Source: Spirochaetota bacterium
Lineage (GTDB): Bacteria > Spirochaetota > UBA4802 > UBA5550
Length of the DNA: 64,000 bases
Reading direction: 5' to 3'
NCBI GenBank assembly: GCA_003246895.1
Contig: QKCL01000036.1
Span: 62,001-126,000 of the forward strand
Part shown: positions 8,110 through 16,389 of the stretch, piece by piece
How the letters are laid out: every line of letters starts with the position of its first letter
Position numbering within the stretch: the first letter of the stretch is position 1
The notes under the pieces: model-generated
The model's database searches: none
What the model was told of the DNA's origin: nothing
The model's input: the letters and a program-made list of their open reading frames with translations, nothing else
Position numbers and translations under genes: made by a program

Positions 8110-10029
8110 CTATTCTTCGAAATATGTATAACCGCTCAGGCCCTGACTGTAGGCCTTTACTATCTCTGTTCTTTCTTTAACTGTGATTCTCTTCTCCCGG
8201 ATTGCCTCTTCGGCTGTTTCACGGAAGCTTGTGAGCATCTGTCTTGGGTCGTATTCAACGTATGAGAGAACGTCCGCCACAGTGTCCCCCTCTATTTCAC
8301 GGACAAAGTCGTATCCTCCGTCTGGGTGTATGCGGATTGAAACAACATTGGTGTCACCGAAAAGGTTATGGAGATCTCCAAGTGTCTCCTGATATGCTCC
8401 CACAAGGAAAACACCCAGATAGTAGTCTTCACGGGTAGTCAGCTCATGGAGACGCAGTGATGTTCTCACGTCGTGGAGGTCTATGAATTTGTCTATCTTT
8501 CCGTCGCAGTCGCATGTTATGTCTGCAATTACGCCCATTCTGTTTGGGCATTCCTTAAGCCTGTGTATGGGCATTATCGGAAAGAGCTGGTCAATTGCCC
8601 AGCTGTCAGGTACAGACTGGAACAGTGAAAAGTTCGAGTAGTATATATCTGAAATTGCCGATTCAATCTCGTCCAGTTCAGGGGGAGACTGTTTCAGAGA
8701 ACTCTTGCAGTGGACTATGTTGCTCATTATCTTCCAGAAGATCGCCTCGGCCTGGGACCTTTCTCTAAGGGAGATCTTCCCGTGCCTGAAAAGTTCCCTC
8801 ACCTCGTCCCTGTAGTAGAGTGCGTCATTGTAGCACTCCTGAATCTTCTTTGTGGAAAGGGTCTTGAGAACCTCGTCCAGATTCTTTATGAGGTCGTGTG
8901 AATCCTCTTTCGGAGCCTGTGCATCCGACATTGTGTCGAATTTTGCCACATCCAGAACATTGAAAAGAAGCACAGAGTAGTAAGCAACTGTTGATCTTCC
9001 CGATTCGGTAATTATGGTTGGGTGCTCAATTGAAGATTCATCCATAACCGACTGTACAACCTCCACTATGTCCGAGCAGTACTCGTCTGTGGTGTAGTTC
9101 CGGCTTGACTGGAAGTTTGTCTTTGAACCGTCATAGTCAACGGCGAGTCCGCCGCCAAGGTCAAGGTAGCCCATCTTTGCACCTTCCTTGACAAGTTCAG
9201 AATATACGCGTGAAGCCTCAACAACGGCTGAACGTATGTCCCTGATATTGGGGATCTGTGAACCGAGATGGTAGTGGAGAAGCTTCAGAACGTGGAGCCT
9301 GTCGCTTTTCTTGAGCTGGTCAACCACTTCAATTAGCTGGGATGTGTTGAGACCGAAGATGCTTCTGTCTCCGCCCGATTCAGTCCAGTGGCCTCCGGCC
9401 TTGGAGGAAAGTTTTATCCGGACTCCGATATTTGGTTCAATTTCATGTATTTCGGCCCTGCGCAGAATGAGGTCAAGCTCGCCGGGCATCTCTATTACGA
9501 AGAAGCACTGGAATCCCATTTTCAGGGCATTGAGGCCAAGGTCAATGAACTCCTCGTCCTTGTATCCGTTGCAGATGAGGCACGCTTCCTTGTCCTTCAG
9601 TATGGAAAGGGCCGCGATGAGTTCAGCTTTGCTGCCCACTTCAAGTCCGTGATGGTATCTCTGGCCGAATTTTGCCACCTCTTCAATTACCTGCTGCTGC
9701 TGGTTTACCTTGATTGGGTAGACTCCCCGGAACTTTCCCTTGTACCCAAGTTCAGTGATGGCCTTGTTAAAGGCGTTGTTTATGGAGGAGATCTGTGAAT
9801 CCAGAAGGTTTTCAACCCTGAGGAGAACCGGCATGTCCATGCCGCGTTCCTTTATGCCTGAAATCACGTCCATGATACTGACCTGGGCCTTCTCATTGTT
9901 AGAGTATGGGCTGATTGTTACCTCGCCCTTTTTGTTGATATTAAAGTATCCGGAACTCCAGTTTTTAATTCCGTAGAGCTCCTCTGAATTTTCAACGGTC
10001 CATCGGTTGAGAACTTCAGGTTTAATCAT
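8110..10029 (-). CDS. speA: Biosynthetic arginine decarboxylase SpeA
   Basis: A PLP-dependent enzyme converting arginine to agmatine, about 640 residues, the usual size for SpeA. The N-terminal signature WTVENSEELYGIKNWSSGYF, the PLP lysine in GVYPIKVNQQQQV, HYHLGSQIPNI, YLDLGGGLAVDYDGS and TESGRSTVAYYSV are all present. I take ATG 10029 as the start; an in-frame TTG five codons upstream has no better ribosome site. It is the first gene of the polyamine operon. The agmatine-to-putrescine step is not encoded in the window. Confidence 0.95.
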   Translation of the reverse strand: MIKPEVLNRWTVENSEELYGIKNWSSGYFNINKKGEVTISPYSNNEKAQVSIMDVISGIKERGMDMPVLLRVENLLDSQISSINNAFNKAITELGYKGKFRGVYPIKVNQQQQVIEEVAKFGQRYHHGLEVGSKAELIAALSILKDKEACLICNGYKDEEFIDLGLNALKMGFQCFFVIEMPGELDLILRRAEIHEIEPNIGVRIKLSSKAGGHWTESGGDRSIFGLNTSQLIEVVDQLKKSDRLHVLKLLHYHLGSQIPNIRDIRSAVVEASRVYSELVKEGAKMGYLDLGGGLAVDYDGSKTNFQSSRNYTTDEYCSDIVEVVQSVMDESSIEHPTIITESGRSTVAYYSVLLFNVLDVAKFDTMSDAQAPKEDSHDLIKNLDEVLKTLSTKKIQECYNDALYYRDEVRELFRHGKISLRERSQAEAIFWKIMSNIVHCKSSLKQSPPELDEIESAISDIYYSNFSLFQSVPDSWAIDQLFPIMPIHRLKECPNRMGVIADITCDCDGKIDKFIDLHDVRTSLRLHELTTREDYYLGVFLVGAYQETLGDLHNLFGDTNVVSIRIHPDGGYDFVREIEGDTVADVLSYVEYDPRQMLTSFRETAEEAIREKRITVKERTEIVKAYSQGLSGYTYFEE

Positions 10030-10044
10030 TGGCGGTACCTGCAA

Positions 10045-10378
10045 ATACTTAAAATATATCTTTACTTAGATGTTGCATTTTTGGCAAAACCGGCATTTTG
10101 ACAATCAAAAAATAGTTAAATAACTGGTCAAAGTAAAAAAATAATTAAGCAGGTTGAAAGTGGAAGAGGATCACCACAGATGGGGGAAGCCCCCGGCGCG
10201 AGACATCTGCAGTTTTTAGTTAATGAGAAACCCGCCACCCCCGGTGTGGGTTCAGGAACAGGACTTTGTCATTCCCATGAAAATGGGAATCTCATTCAGG
10301 CAAAAAGCCCCTTAAGAGATTCCCGATCGGGGTCGTGAATGAAAGCGGACTTTCCATGTTCATCTGGCGCAGGGGATG
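10045..10378. other. Intergenic region with a REP-like hairpin
   Basis: No convincing gene. It holds the AT-rich leader of speA, a short GGGGG-AAG-CCCCC hairpin near 10180, and at 10271-10290 the hairpin ATTCCCAT-GAAA-ATGGGAAT, which recurs in a variant form near 49000 (ATTCCCGT-GAAA-ACGGGAAC). Both copies are preceded by GTC. Confidence 0.55.
10271..10290. repeat. REP-like GAAA-loop hairpin, copy 1
   Basis: An 8-bp perfect stem closed by GAAA, preceded by GTC. The same architecture with compensatory stem changes lies at 48998-49017, which marks it as a dispersed repeat family rather than chance. Confidence 0.55.
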
Positions 10379-10687
10379 TTAATCATTTATCTCCGATTCG
10401 AGCAGGTCCATTCTTTCCATGAGCCCGGCAAGTTCTGTCTGCATCAGTTTTACCTTCTCCCGGATCTTTTTCAGTTCAGCTGCAGGGTCTTTATTTATTT
10501 CCGGCTGCCTGAAGTTTTTGCCGTGATTCTGCCATGCGGGCCAGTCATCGGCATTGAGTCTGCTCTGGAGCTGTACACCTCCGGTGCTTGTGGGAACAAG
10601 GCCGTTGTTTGCCTGCTTTATCTTCATTTTGCCCTTCGGGGTATTTATGGTTTTCCCTGAGGGGTTATCTCTGTTATTGCCTGACAT
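10379..10687 (-). CDS. Small coiled-coil protein, function unknown
   Basis: 102 residues. The N-terminal half is basic and Gly/Asn-rich without a signal peptide. The C-terminal 35 residues form a heptad-like helix (LKKIREKVKLMQTELAGLMERM, then a short acidic end), a likely coiled coil. AGGGAGACC precedes the ATG. A central HGKNFRQPEINKDPAAE segment links the two halves. No family recognised; small cytosolic dimer or adaptor proteins often look like this. Confidence 0.6.
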   Translation of the reverse strand: MSGNNRDNPSGKTINTPKGKMKIKQANNGLVPTSTGGVQLQSRLNADDWPAWQNHGKNFRQPEINKDPAAELKKIREKVKLMQTELAGLMERMDLLESEIND

Positions 10688-10784
10688 TCTTGGTCTCCCT
10701 GAAGAGTGGATTCGTCTTTTTTTAAAGAGGTGAGATTTTAGGTCAATACATTAATGGTGAGGTATATGTACCGGATCATAGGCA

Positions 10785-11588
10785 TCAGAACAGGTGAATT
10801 CCCGTGGCCGAGAGAACTGCCAGTGAGAAAACGGTAAAGAAAAACCAGGCCCTGTTGCTTCTGTCGCCGGGACTGTCAATGAAATAGTGTATCCTTGCGG
10901 GCATGTATATCAGTACAATGAGCATCATGGCTGCAAGAACAACGAAGGGCCTCAGGTACCAGTCCATGGCCCCTTCATTCTCCAGCCTGTTTATGTTGTA
11001 GTAGACAAATGTCAGCATGTACATGGACATGAGAAAAATTCCAAATCCTGAGAGTGACCTCACAAGGACGACAGCTGTTTTATTCTCAGCAAGTTTTTTT
11101 ATGCGTTCGGGGCCTGCGCCTCTCCATGTGAAAAAATAGAATGTCATGGGATAGAGCGGAATGAGGACGAGTATGGCAGGGACGCCAATGGCGGCAGGCA
11201 TTGTCCCCTGAATCTTCAGTAAATGGAGCAGGCTCCCCAGAGCAAAACCACCCAGTACCGGGCTTAAAAAATATACAAAAACCGGGATCAGGATGCTGAA
11301 CCAGGTGCCCTCACGGGCTTTCTTCTGTTTTATCCATTCTATGCCTGAAAGATATACAGGGTCATAGCGCTTGAGAAATATGGACAGGCAGAAAATGATA
11401 TAAACAAAAATGTATGTGTCCAGCCAGTATGTCTGATAGTTTTCTGTGAGAATACCGAAAAACAGTATTTCGGTAATTATTACGGCAAGGTCAAATGCCA
11501 GATACGGCGAAGGATGCCTCAGGGCATTTATGAGGCTGCCGGGCATTTCCGCCAGAAACCGGAGTATGTTGCTGTAACTGAAGATCAT
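10785..11588 (-). CDS. Multi-pass membrane protein A of a three-gene membrane cluster
   Basis: 267 residues with about seven membrane spans, beginning SPYLAFDLAVIITEILFFGIL. A short basic loop (WIKQKKAREG) follows the second span. There are no charged catalytic-looking residues in the spans. The opening pattern, Asp-Leu-small-hydrophobic in the first helix, resembles the next gene on the same strand and the following plus-strand gene, so the three look like diverged paralogues. Function unknown; no Yip1, transporter or enzyme signature that I can name. Confidence 0.75.
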   Translation of the reverse strand: MIFSYSNILRFLAEMPGSLINALRHPSPYLAFDLAVIITEILFFGILTENYQTYWLDTYIFVYIIFCLSIFLKRYDPVYLSGIEWIKQKKAREGTWFSILIPVFVYFLSPVLGGFALGSLLHLLKIQGTMPAAIGVPAILVLIPLYPMTFYFFTWRGAGPERIKKLAENKTAVVLVRSLSGFGIFLMSMYMLTFVYYNINRLENEGAMDWYLRPFVVLAAMMLIVLIYMPARIHYFIDSPGDRSNRAWFFFTVFSLAVLSATGIHLF

Positions 11589-11620
11589 TTCTCCTCCCTG
11601 AACCGGAACGGCTGCATCGC

Positions 11621-12544
11621 TTAATGATGAAAGTTTTTATAGAGATAAAAAATGTAATATGCCACGGCACATGCGCCTATAAGTGTATTTGTCAGTTTCC
11701 ATGGCGGAGCCATTGCCGAAAGAATCCTGACCGGTACTATGCCGCTCCAGATAAGGGCCCGGAAGATCACACCCATGTCGGGCGGCTGTTTCCAGTTGGC
11801 ATAGGCCTGATAGAACATCTCTACGGTTATTTTCTGCCACAGTATGATTCCAAGGGCGGTAAATACAGGAAACATGAAACTTCCCCATGCGGTTTTAAGT
11901 ACCCTTAAACCGCTGTTACTGCTCAGTGCCCCGGACACACTTCTGCTTATTCGTCCCGCTGCATAGCCCGGCCCTGTTAAAAGAACAATGAGTATGATAA
12001 AGACAGGCAGCGCAAGCCACCAGCTTATATGGTAACCCACTATGGCTGAATAAACCGGAATCATGGCAAAGGACATCATACCGGGAACATAGAGTGTGTA
12101 CTTTACCTCCCTGATGTCGCCTGCAAATCCCACCGTGAGCCCCCATACAATGGGGTAGACCGGAATGAGTAAAAATATCATGTCCATTTCGCGGTGTACC
12201 GGCATGTTCCATGGCAGAATGTGAAGGGAACTGTAGAAAGTCAGGGTCACAAGATAAATCGCGGTTACTGAAAGAAAGAATATGATTTTTATCAGTACCA
12301 TGAGGAAAGAGTTACCGGTATTGCCGGTATAGGCCTTATATATATCAGCCAAAAAAAGCATGAGGAAAAAGATTGATATGAGGACAATGCCGTAGAGGGC
12401 TCCGGGGCTGTAAAGTTCAATGAGACTTCTCCCGCCGGGCAGAATATAGTCAATGCCGTACCCCAGAACAATGAGCACTGCCAGATCAAATACCAGTTCA
12501 TTGATGTTGAAATATCTTTTTATGCCGGTAACAGGGTTTTTCAT
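11621..12544 (-). CDS. Multi-pass membrane protein B of a three-gene membrane cluster
   Basis: 307 residues with about nine membrane spans. The first span reads LVFDLAVLIVLGYGIDYILP, similar to the first span of the neighbour downstream (LAFDLAVIITEILF) and to the divergent neighbour (LTIDLGIIIYARFM). It starts at the ATG at 12544 and ends 32 bases before the next minus-strand gene, so the two are probably co-transcribed. No enzyme motif is visible. Confidence 0.75.
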   Translation of the reverse strand: MKNPVTGIKRYFNINELVFDLAVLIVLGYGIDYILPGGRSLIELYSPGALYGIVLISIFFLMLFLADIYKAYTGNTGNSFLMVLIKIIFFLSVTAIYLVTLTFYSSLHILPWNMPVHREMDMIFLLIPVYPIVWGLTVGFAGDIREVKYTLYVPGMMSFAMIPVYSAIVGYHISWWLALPVFIILIVLLTGPGYAAGRISRSVSGALSSNSGLRVLKTAWGSFMFPVFTALGIILWQKITVEMFYQAYANWKQPPDMGVIFRALIWSGIVPVRILSAMAPPWKLTNTLIGACAVAYYIFYLYKNFHH

Positions 12545-12728
12545 CCATTAAACATAGTACGGGATTGCGTCTGTTTCAAGAAAAAGGCCCGGGACTGATA
12601 AAAGGCATATAACAGATAGATTAAGATGAAGGTTGAACGGTGAAAGTTGAAGGAGACCCGGGCTCCTGCGGACTTGAATAAGACAGGGGAATATATATAT
12701 TTATGGGGAATACCTTCCGAGGTGAAGA

Positions 12729-13613
12729 ATGAAAAAATGGCTCAGAATAAATATTACCTCTTTAACCATTGACCTGGGAATAATAATATATGCCCGGTTC
12801 ATGCTTTACGGAATTTTTGCGGGAAAGGACGGCATTGTAAAAAGCAGTTCAGCCCTTGGAGGCATTGTGCTGGTCTTTCTTATGGAGACGGTTTTTCCGC
12901 TCTACATGGGAAAAATCAGGGCAGCATATGAACCCTATTATGAAAAACCCTTGGGCGGGGTGCTTCAGTCTGCCATGGGTTTCTTCTTTTACCTTATGAT
13001 GTTTTTTGTTTTTGTTGCGGGCTTCAGCACAATGGGAATCTATAAGCTGGAAAGTTCGGGCCTGGTGGTGACTCCGATGATTTTCAGCACAGTCTTTGCA
13101 ATGACATCAGGGGGATTCGGAGGAGATTACCTCTATAAACAGCGGCTTTCCCGGGACCTGTTGCCTCAGGCAAAAACAGCATTCAGGTTTACCATATGGA
13201 TAGCGGGGATACTGTGCGGCTATGCCGGAATAATGGCAATTGCACTGGACGTCCTCTCTGCTGCGGCAGGAGTCATAGTCTTTGCCGTTTCAGTTACTTC
13301 AATGATTATTATGGAGGCGCTTTCAGGGAAACTGCTTTCGGGCCTGAAGGAGACATCCTTTCCTGTGAAACATTTTCCCGTTATCAGGGACTTTGCCCTT
13401 TCCCTGATACTGGTGACAGTGCTGGGATTCTATATGGAGGTTCTTTCCCTGTCCATGAAAATCTCATCGGGCCTGGAGAGTATCATCGTACTTACCGCAG
13501 CGGGTTATCTCCCTTTCCGCATATGGGTAGAATTCGAGCCCCCCTTTACTCCGGTTACAATAGTCACCGGGGTCTGTTCAACAGGGTTCTTTATCTACCG
13601 CCTGACTGTTTAA
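12729..13613 (+). CDS. Multi-pass membrane protein C of a three-gene membrane cluster
   Basis: 294 residues, about nine spans, divergent from the two similar membrane genes on the minus strand and separated from them by a 184-base gap likely to hold both promoters. GAGGTGAAG precedes the ATG. The N-terminal helix and overall layout match genes A and B. A cytoplasmic loop GGDYLYKQRLSRDLLPQAK sits at about residue 137-155. Function not recognised. Confidence 0.75.
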   Translation: MKKWLRINITSLTIDLGIIIYARFMLYGIFAGKDGIVKSSSALGGIVLVFLMETVFPLYMGKIRAAYEPYYEKPLGGVLQSAMGFFFYLMMFFVFVAGFSTMGIYKLESSGLVVTPMIFSTVFAMTSGGFGGDYLYKQRLSRDLLPQAKTAFRFTIWIAGILCGYAGIMAIALDVLSAAAGVIVFAVSVTSMIIMEALSGKLLSGLKETSFPVKHFPVIRDFALSLILVTVLGFYMEVLSLSMKISSGLESIIVLTAAGYLPFRIWVEFEPPFTPVTIVTGVCSTGFFIYRLTV

Positions 13614-13728
13614 AAGAAAAGCCGAAATATGAGACATTAAAGGAGCCCGGGCCCGTTATTTTATTACCCTGAAGTGGGGCAGAATCTGTTAATTTCTTTT
13701 AAGCCCATAGTGAAACAGGCGGTTGCTG

Positions 13729-14172
13729 TCAGGTATCTGCAGAAAAAGAAGGTGAACAGATGCTGTACAGAAGCGGCAACGGCGTGGCAACGGAGGGGAT
13801 GGCTTTATTAAGACCGGATAAAGGCCGGGAAAGGGCTTTCTGAATATGTGCAATGCATTGCGTATCTGCGTGATTCCCAAAATTTCCGGTTTCTCCCTTC
13901 ATGTAAAGTGACAGAAAGAGGTTGTAGCCCCTTCCCCTGCCTCTGCGAATTGCCAGAGAGTTATAAGTTGTCTTTTCTTCTATTGAAAGGGCCTGCCATG
14001 CCTTAACGGCATCTTTAAAGAGAAAACGGTTTTCTCTCTGCTTTTCAGTGTCCGGGTTGCGGGGAACAACATAATTTCTGACATAGGTTTTGTCTTTTAC
14101 CTTGTAGACAACAAGGTTTCCCACTCTTCCTTTAAAGCTTCTCGCTATGGGGTTTAGTTCAACGTTTGCCAT
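13729..14172 (-). CDS. Small basic protein of a family with the motif RNP-x-T-x(n)-AV-x-AW-x-x-LS; function unknown
   Basis: 147 residues, started at ATG 14172 because GGAGG lies just upstream; a longer frame exists but has no ribosome site. The N-terminus (MANVELNPIARSFKGRVGNL) and the pattern KTYVRNYVVPRNPDTEKQR, then FKDAVKAWQALS and GYNLFLSLYMKG, match a family I recall as widespread in spirochaetes and Bacteroidetes, often in phage-like or accessory loci. Family members usually end soon after the GYNLF-x(4)-YM segment. Here about 50 further residues follow, and their DNA contains a GCAATGCATTGC palindrome, so the tail may be acquired. Confidence 0.65.
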   Translation of the reverse strand: MANVELNPIARSFKGRVGNLVVYKVKDKTYVRNYVVPRNPDTEKQRENRFLFKDAVKAWQALSIEEKTTYNSLAIRRGRGRGYNLFLSLYMKGETGNFGNHADTQCIAHIQKALSRPLSGLNKAIPSVATPLPLLYSICSPSFSADT

Positions 14173-14439
14173 GGCGGCCTCCTTTTTCTGTATATACGAT
14201 ATATTGGAGTGGAAAGTGAAGTAAAAAATAGAGATTGTGAGGATTTTTTTGGTGAGAGGAGAGGGGGGTTGGTGGATGATGTTCCGCGGCCTCCGGGTCA
14301 GGAGGTTATGGGCGATGATGGTTGAAGGTAACACAGATGGACACGGATTTTTAAGGGAGATTGGGAGTGGATGGGCGGGTTAAGGGGATTAAAAGAGTGT
14401 TGACTTTTGATGAGATTGTGCTCTATTCTGAGGGAGTCA

Positions 14440-14508
14440 CATAAGCGCAATGCGTATTTGTACCCTTTTAAGGTTCATATCCGCATTGCGCTTATGAACT
14501 AGTTGTGC
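14440..14508 (+). other. attC-like site, left end of the cassette array (R'' box missing)
   Basis: The arms CATAAGCGCAATGCG (14440-14454) and CGCATTGCGCTTATG (14482-14496) pair perfectly over 15 bp around a 27-base loop. They are followed after five bases by GTTGTGC (14502-14508), an R'-type core (G^TT...). The R'' box expected about three bases before the left arm is absent, as if the array end was formed by a deletion. The GTTGTGCGC here is complementary to GCGCACAAC at the end of the same cassette (16178-16186). Confidence 0.65.
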
Positions 14509-14530
14509 GCAAATTTATTAAGGATATTTT

Positions 14531-14947
14531 ATGCAATCATTAAATGGTATAAAATCAAGTCGAGATAAAAAAGACCCTTTATTGGATATATCCAGAAAAA
14601 TTTATTTATCATATAAAACTGAGGTCTTTAGGGATGATGAAGAAATAGAATTTTATATCATAAATTCTATTTCAAAATATTTTAATGTACCATTTTCTTC
14701 GGTACAGGTTTGTGGTTCAGCAAAAACAGGTTTAAGCTTCCATAAAGAAAAAAAATTTATTACTTGCGAGTCTGATTTGGACATTGCAGTAATATCTCTG
14801 GAACTATTTAATAAGTTTGCTGAATCAGCAAATGAGATATCAAAAGGTTATAGCGATTTATCTTGTTTTCCTTTGTATAGGGGAAATCGAACAGATAAAC
14901 AGTTCAAATGGAATTTTTTAAAAGGTTTTTTTTATGCCGAAATGTGA
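14531..14947 (+). CDS. Nucleotidyltransferase-fold protein, N-terminal part (cassette 1)
   Basis: 138 residues. The pattern QVCGSAKTGLSF ... ESDLDIAVIS (GSx-n-DxD) marks the polymerase-beta-type nucleotidyltransferase superfamily, seen in antitoxin, toxin and defence proteins. AAGGATATTTT precedes the ATG. The frame ends just after a run of eight T. Removing one T would continue it into the next frame (14934-15128), giving about 199 residues with a C-terminal helical region, which looks like the complete protein. Base composition is far more AT-rich than the surroundings. It is followed by an overlapping DUF262 gene in the same integron-type cassette. Confidence 0.65.
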   Translation: MQSLNGIKSSRDKKDPLLDISRKIYLSYKTEVFRDDEEIEFYIINSISKYFNVPFSSVQVCGSAKTGLSFHKEKKFITCESDLDIAVISLELFNKFAESANEISKGYSDLSCFPLYRGNRTDKQFKWNFLKGFFYAEM

Positions 14948-15128
14948 ATTAAAATCAAAATGGATCGATTATTTCAATTCATTGTCAAATAAATATATTT
15001 CAACATTTAAAAGTATAACTGGATGTATATATTCATCAGAATATTTCTATGAATTCAAACAAAAAGATAATATTGATAAGTATCTAAGTGATGAGGAAAA
15101 ATATGATAAAATATGTGGTTCGATCTAA
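14934..15128 (+). CDS. Downstream frame of the cassette-1 nucleotidyltransferase (frameshifted C-terminal part)
   Basis: 64 codons starting MPKCELKSKWIDYFNSLSNK and continuing through FKSITGCIYSSEYFYEFK. It has its own ATG with AAGG upstream, but the content reads as the continuation of the nucleotidyltransferase: the two frames join smoothly if the T8 tract at 14927-14934 were T7. It overlaps the start of the DUF262 gene by 26 bases. Either a genuine frameshift, a slippage-controlled switch or a sequencing error. Confidence 0.5.
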   Translation: MPKCELKSKWIDYFNSLSNKYISTFKSITGCIYSSEYFYEFKQKDNIDKYLSDEEKYDKICGSI

Positions 15129-16170
15129 AGAATTATTAGATATCGTAAATGAAATAAAAAGTAAAAGATTGGTGATGTCACCTTATTTTCAAAGAAATCT
15201 AGTATGGCGTCAAATCCACAAGATTGATTTTATTAAAACAATCTTGATGGAATATCCAATACCTCAAATATTTATTGCAAAAGGTTCTATTGATTTAGAT
15301 AAAATGCTAAATACTTCCTGTATTGTTGATGGACAACAACGTTTAAATTCAATCATGGAATATATTTCAGGTGAATATAAAGTTGATAATGTTTCTTTTT
15401 CAGATTTAGATCCCTTGATAAAAGAAAAATTTTTAAAATATCAAATTCCAATTATTGATTTAGATATTGATAATAATGATCCTCAAGTTAAGGAAATTTT
15501 CAAACGACTAAATAGAACTTTTTACTCTTTGACAACGATTGAAAAATTATCAACAGAGTACGCTCCTTCCGAGTTGATGTTATTATCTAAACTTTTAATT
15601 AATGAAATTACACCCGAAACAGATTTGCTTATAGATTATGATACACCTTTACAGGTTGATCCATTGATTCCGGATTCTTTTATTGATTGGTCAAAAGACA
15701 AAGAGATTAAATATTTTAATAGGCTTATATTAAATGAAGGTATTTTTACTCCTTATGAAATATCACGGCAAGTTCATTTAATGTTTACTCTAAACCTTGT
15801 TACGACAATAAAAAGTGATTTCTATAATAGAAATGAGTTTTTAGAAAGATATTTGGATGATTTAGCAGAAACCTTCGATGATAAAGATCAAATACTTGAA
15901 TCAATAGAAAAGACGGCTAATTTTATTTTAAAAATGAAATTTAAAAAATCTTCCTATTGGTACAATAAAGCAAATTTGTTTACTATTATTATCTTATTTT
16001 TTAGAAATATTGACAGTATTCAGCAAAACGAATTATCAAACATGAAATCAAAACTTGAAGAATTTGAAAAAAATTTACCAGATGAATATAGGCAAGCAGC
16101 TAAAGAAGGAGTTAACAACAAAAAAGAGCGTTTGATACGATTTAACAGTTTGAACGAATTATTGTTTTAA
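15103..16170 (+). CDS. DUF262 (GmrS-type, ParB/Srx-like) protein of cassette 1
   Basis: 355 residues from ATG 15103, chosen because GAGGA sits a few bases before it; an ATG five codons upstream has no such site. The N-terminal DUF262 domain is clear: SPYFQRNLVWRQIHKIDFIK, ILMEYPIPQIFIAK, the signature IVDGQQRLNSI, and FKRLNRTFYSLTTIEK. This is the nucleotide-binding GmrS half of GmrSD-type type IV restriction systems and of stand-alone defence proteins. The C-terminal DUF1524 HNH nuclease half (GmrD) is not seen, so if nuclease activity exists it lies elsewhere. The preceding nucleotidyltransferase overlaps it, which suggests a two-gene defence or toxin-type module. Confidence 0.85.
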   Translation: MIKYVVRSKELLDIVNEIKSKRLVMSPYFQRNLVWRQIHKIDFIKTILMEYPIPQIFIAKGSIDLDKMLNTSCIVDGQQRLNSIMEYISGEYKVDNVSFSDLDPLIKEKFLKYQIPIIDLDIDNNDPQVKEIFKRLNRTFYSLTTIEKLSTEYAPSELMLLSKLLINEITPETDLLIDYDTPLQVDPLIPDSFIDWSKDKEIKYFNRLILNEGIFTPYEISRQVHLMFTLNLVTTIKSDFYNRNEFLERYLDDLAETFDDKDQILESIEKTANFILKMKFKKSSYWYNKANLFTIIILFFRNIDSIQQNELSNMKSKLEEFEKNLPDEYRQAAKEGVNNKKERLIRFNSLNELLF

Positions 16171-16179
16171 TAAATCTGC

Positions 16180-16335
16180 GCACAACAAAGGGTAAACGCT
16201 CCGGGCGCTCCTCGCAAGCTGCGGTGCGTCCTCGGCCCTGCGGGCACATTGCATTTTGTCACGCTTTTTGCATGCGCAAAAAACGCGCCAACCGCTGAAG
16301 CGGACATGCAACGTCGTTTACCCAAGACGTTATGC
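16180..16335 (+). other. attC site 1 (integron-type recombination site)
   Basis: The R'' core GCACAAC (16180-16186) and L'' GGGTAAACG (16190-16198) pair with L' CGTTTACCC (16315-16323) and R' GTTATGC (16329-16335). The GC-rich imperfect palindrome in between (about 156 bp in all) contrasts with the AT-rich flanking genes. Cassette boundaries would be between G and TT of the R' cores. Confidence 0.82.
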
Positions 16336-16389
16336 AAAATAGCGCGACATGGTTTAACTCGAATTCACATAATCTTTGGATGAAATATA

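Noticed and set aside
14440-14508. The left hairpin of the cassette array as a plain transcription terminator
   Set aside because: No T-run follows, the loop is 27 bases, and an R'-type GTTGTGC core follows at the right distance with a partner at 16178.
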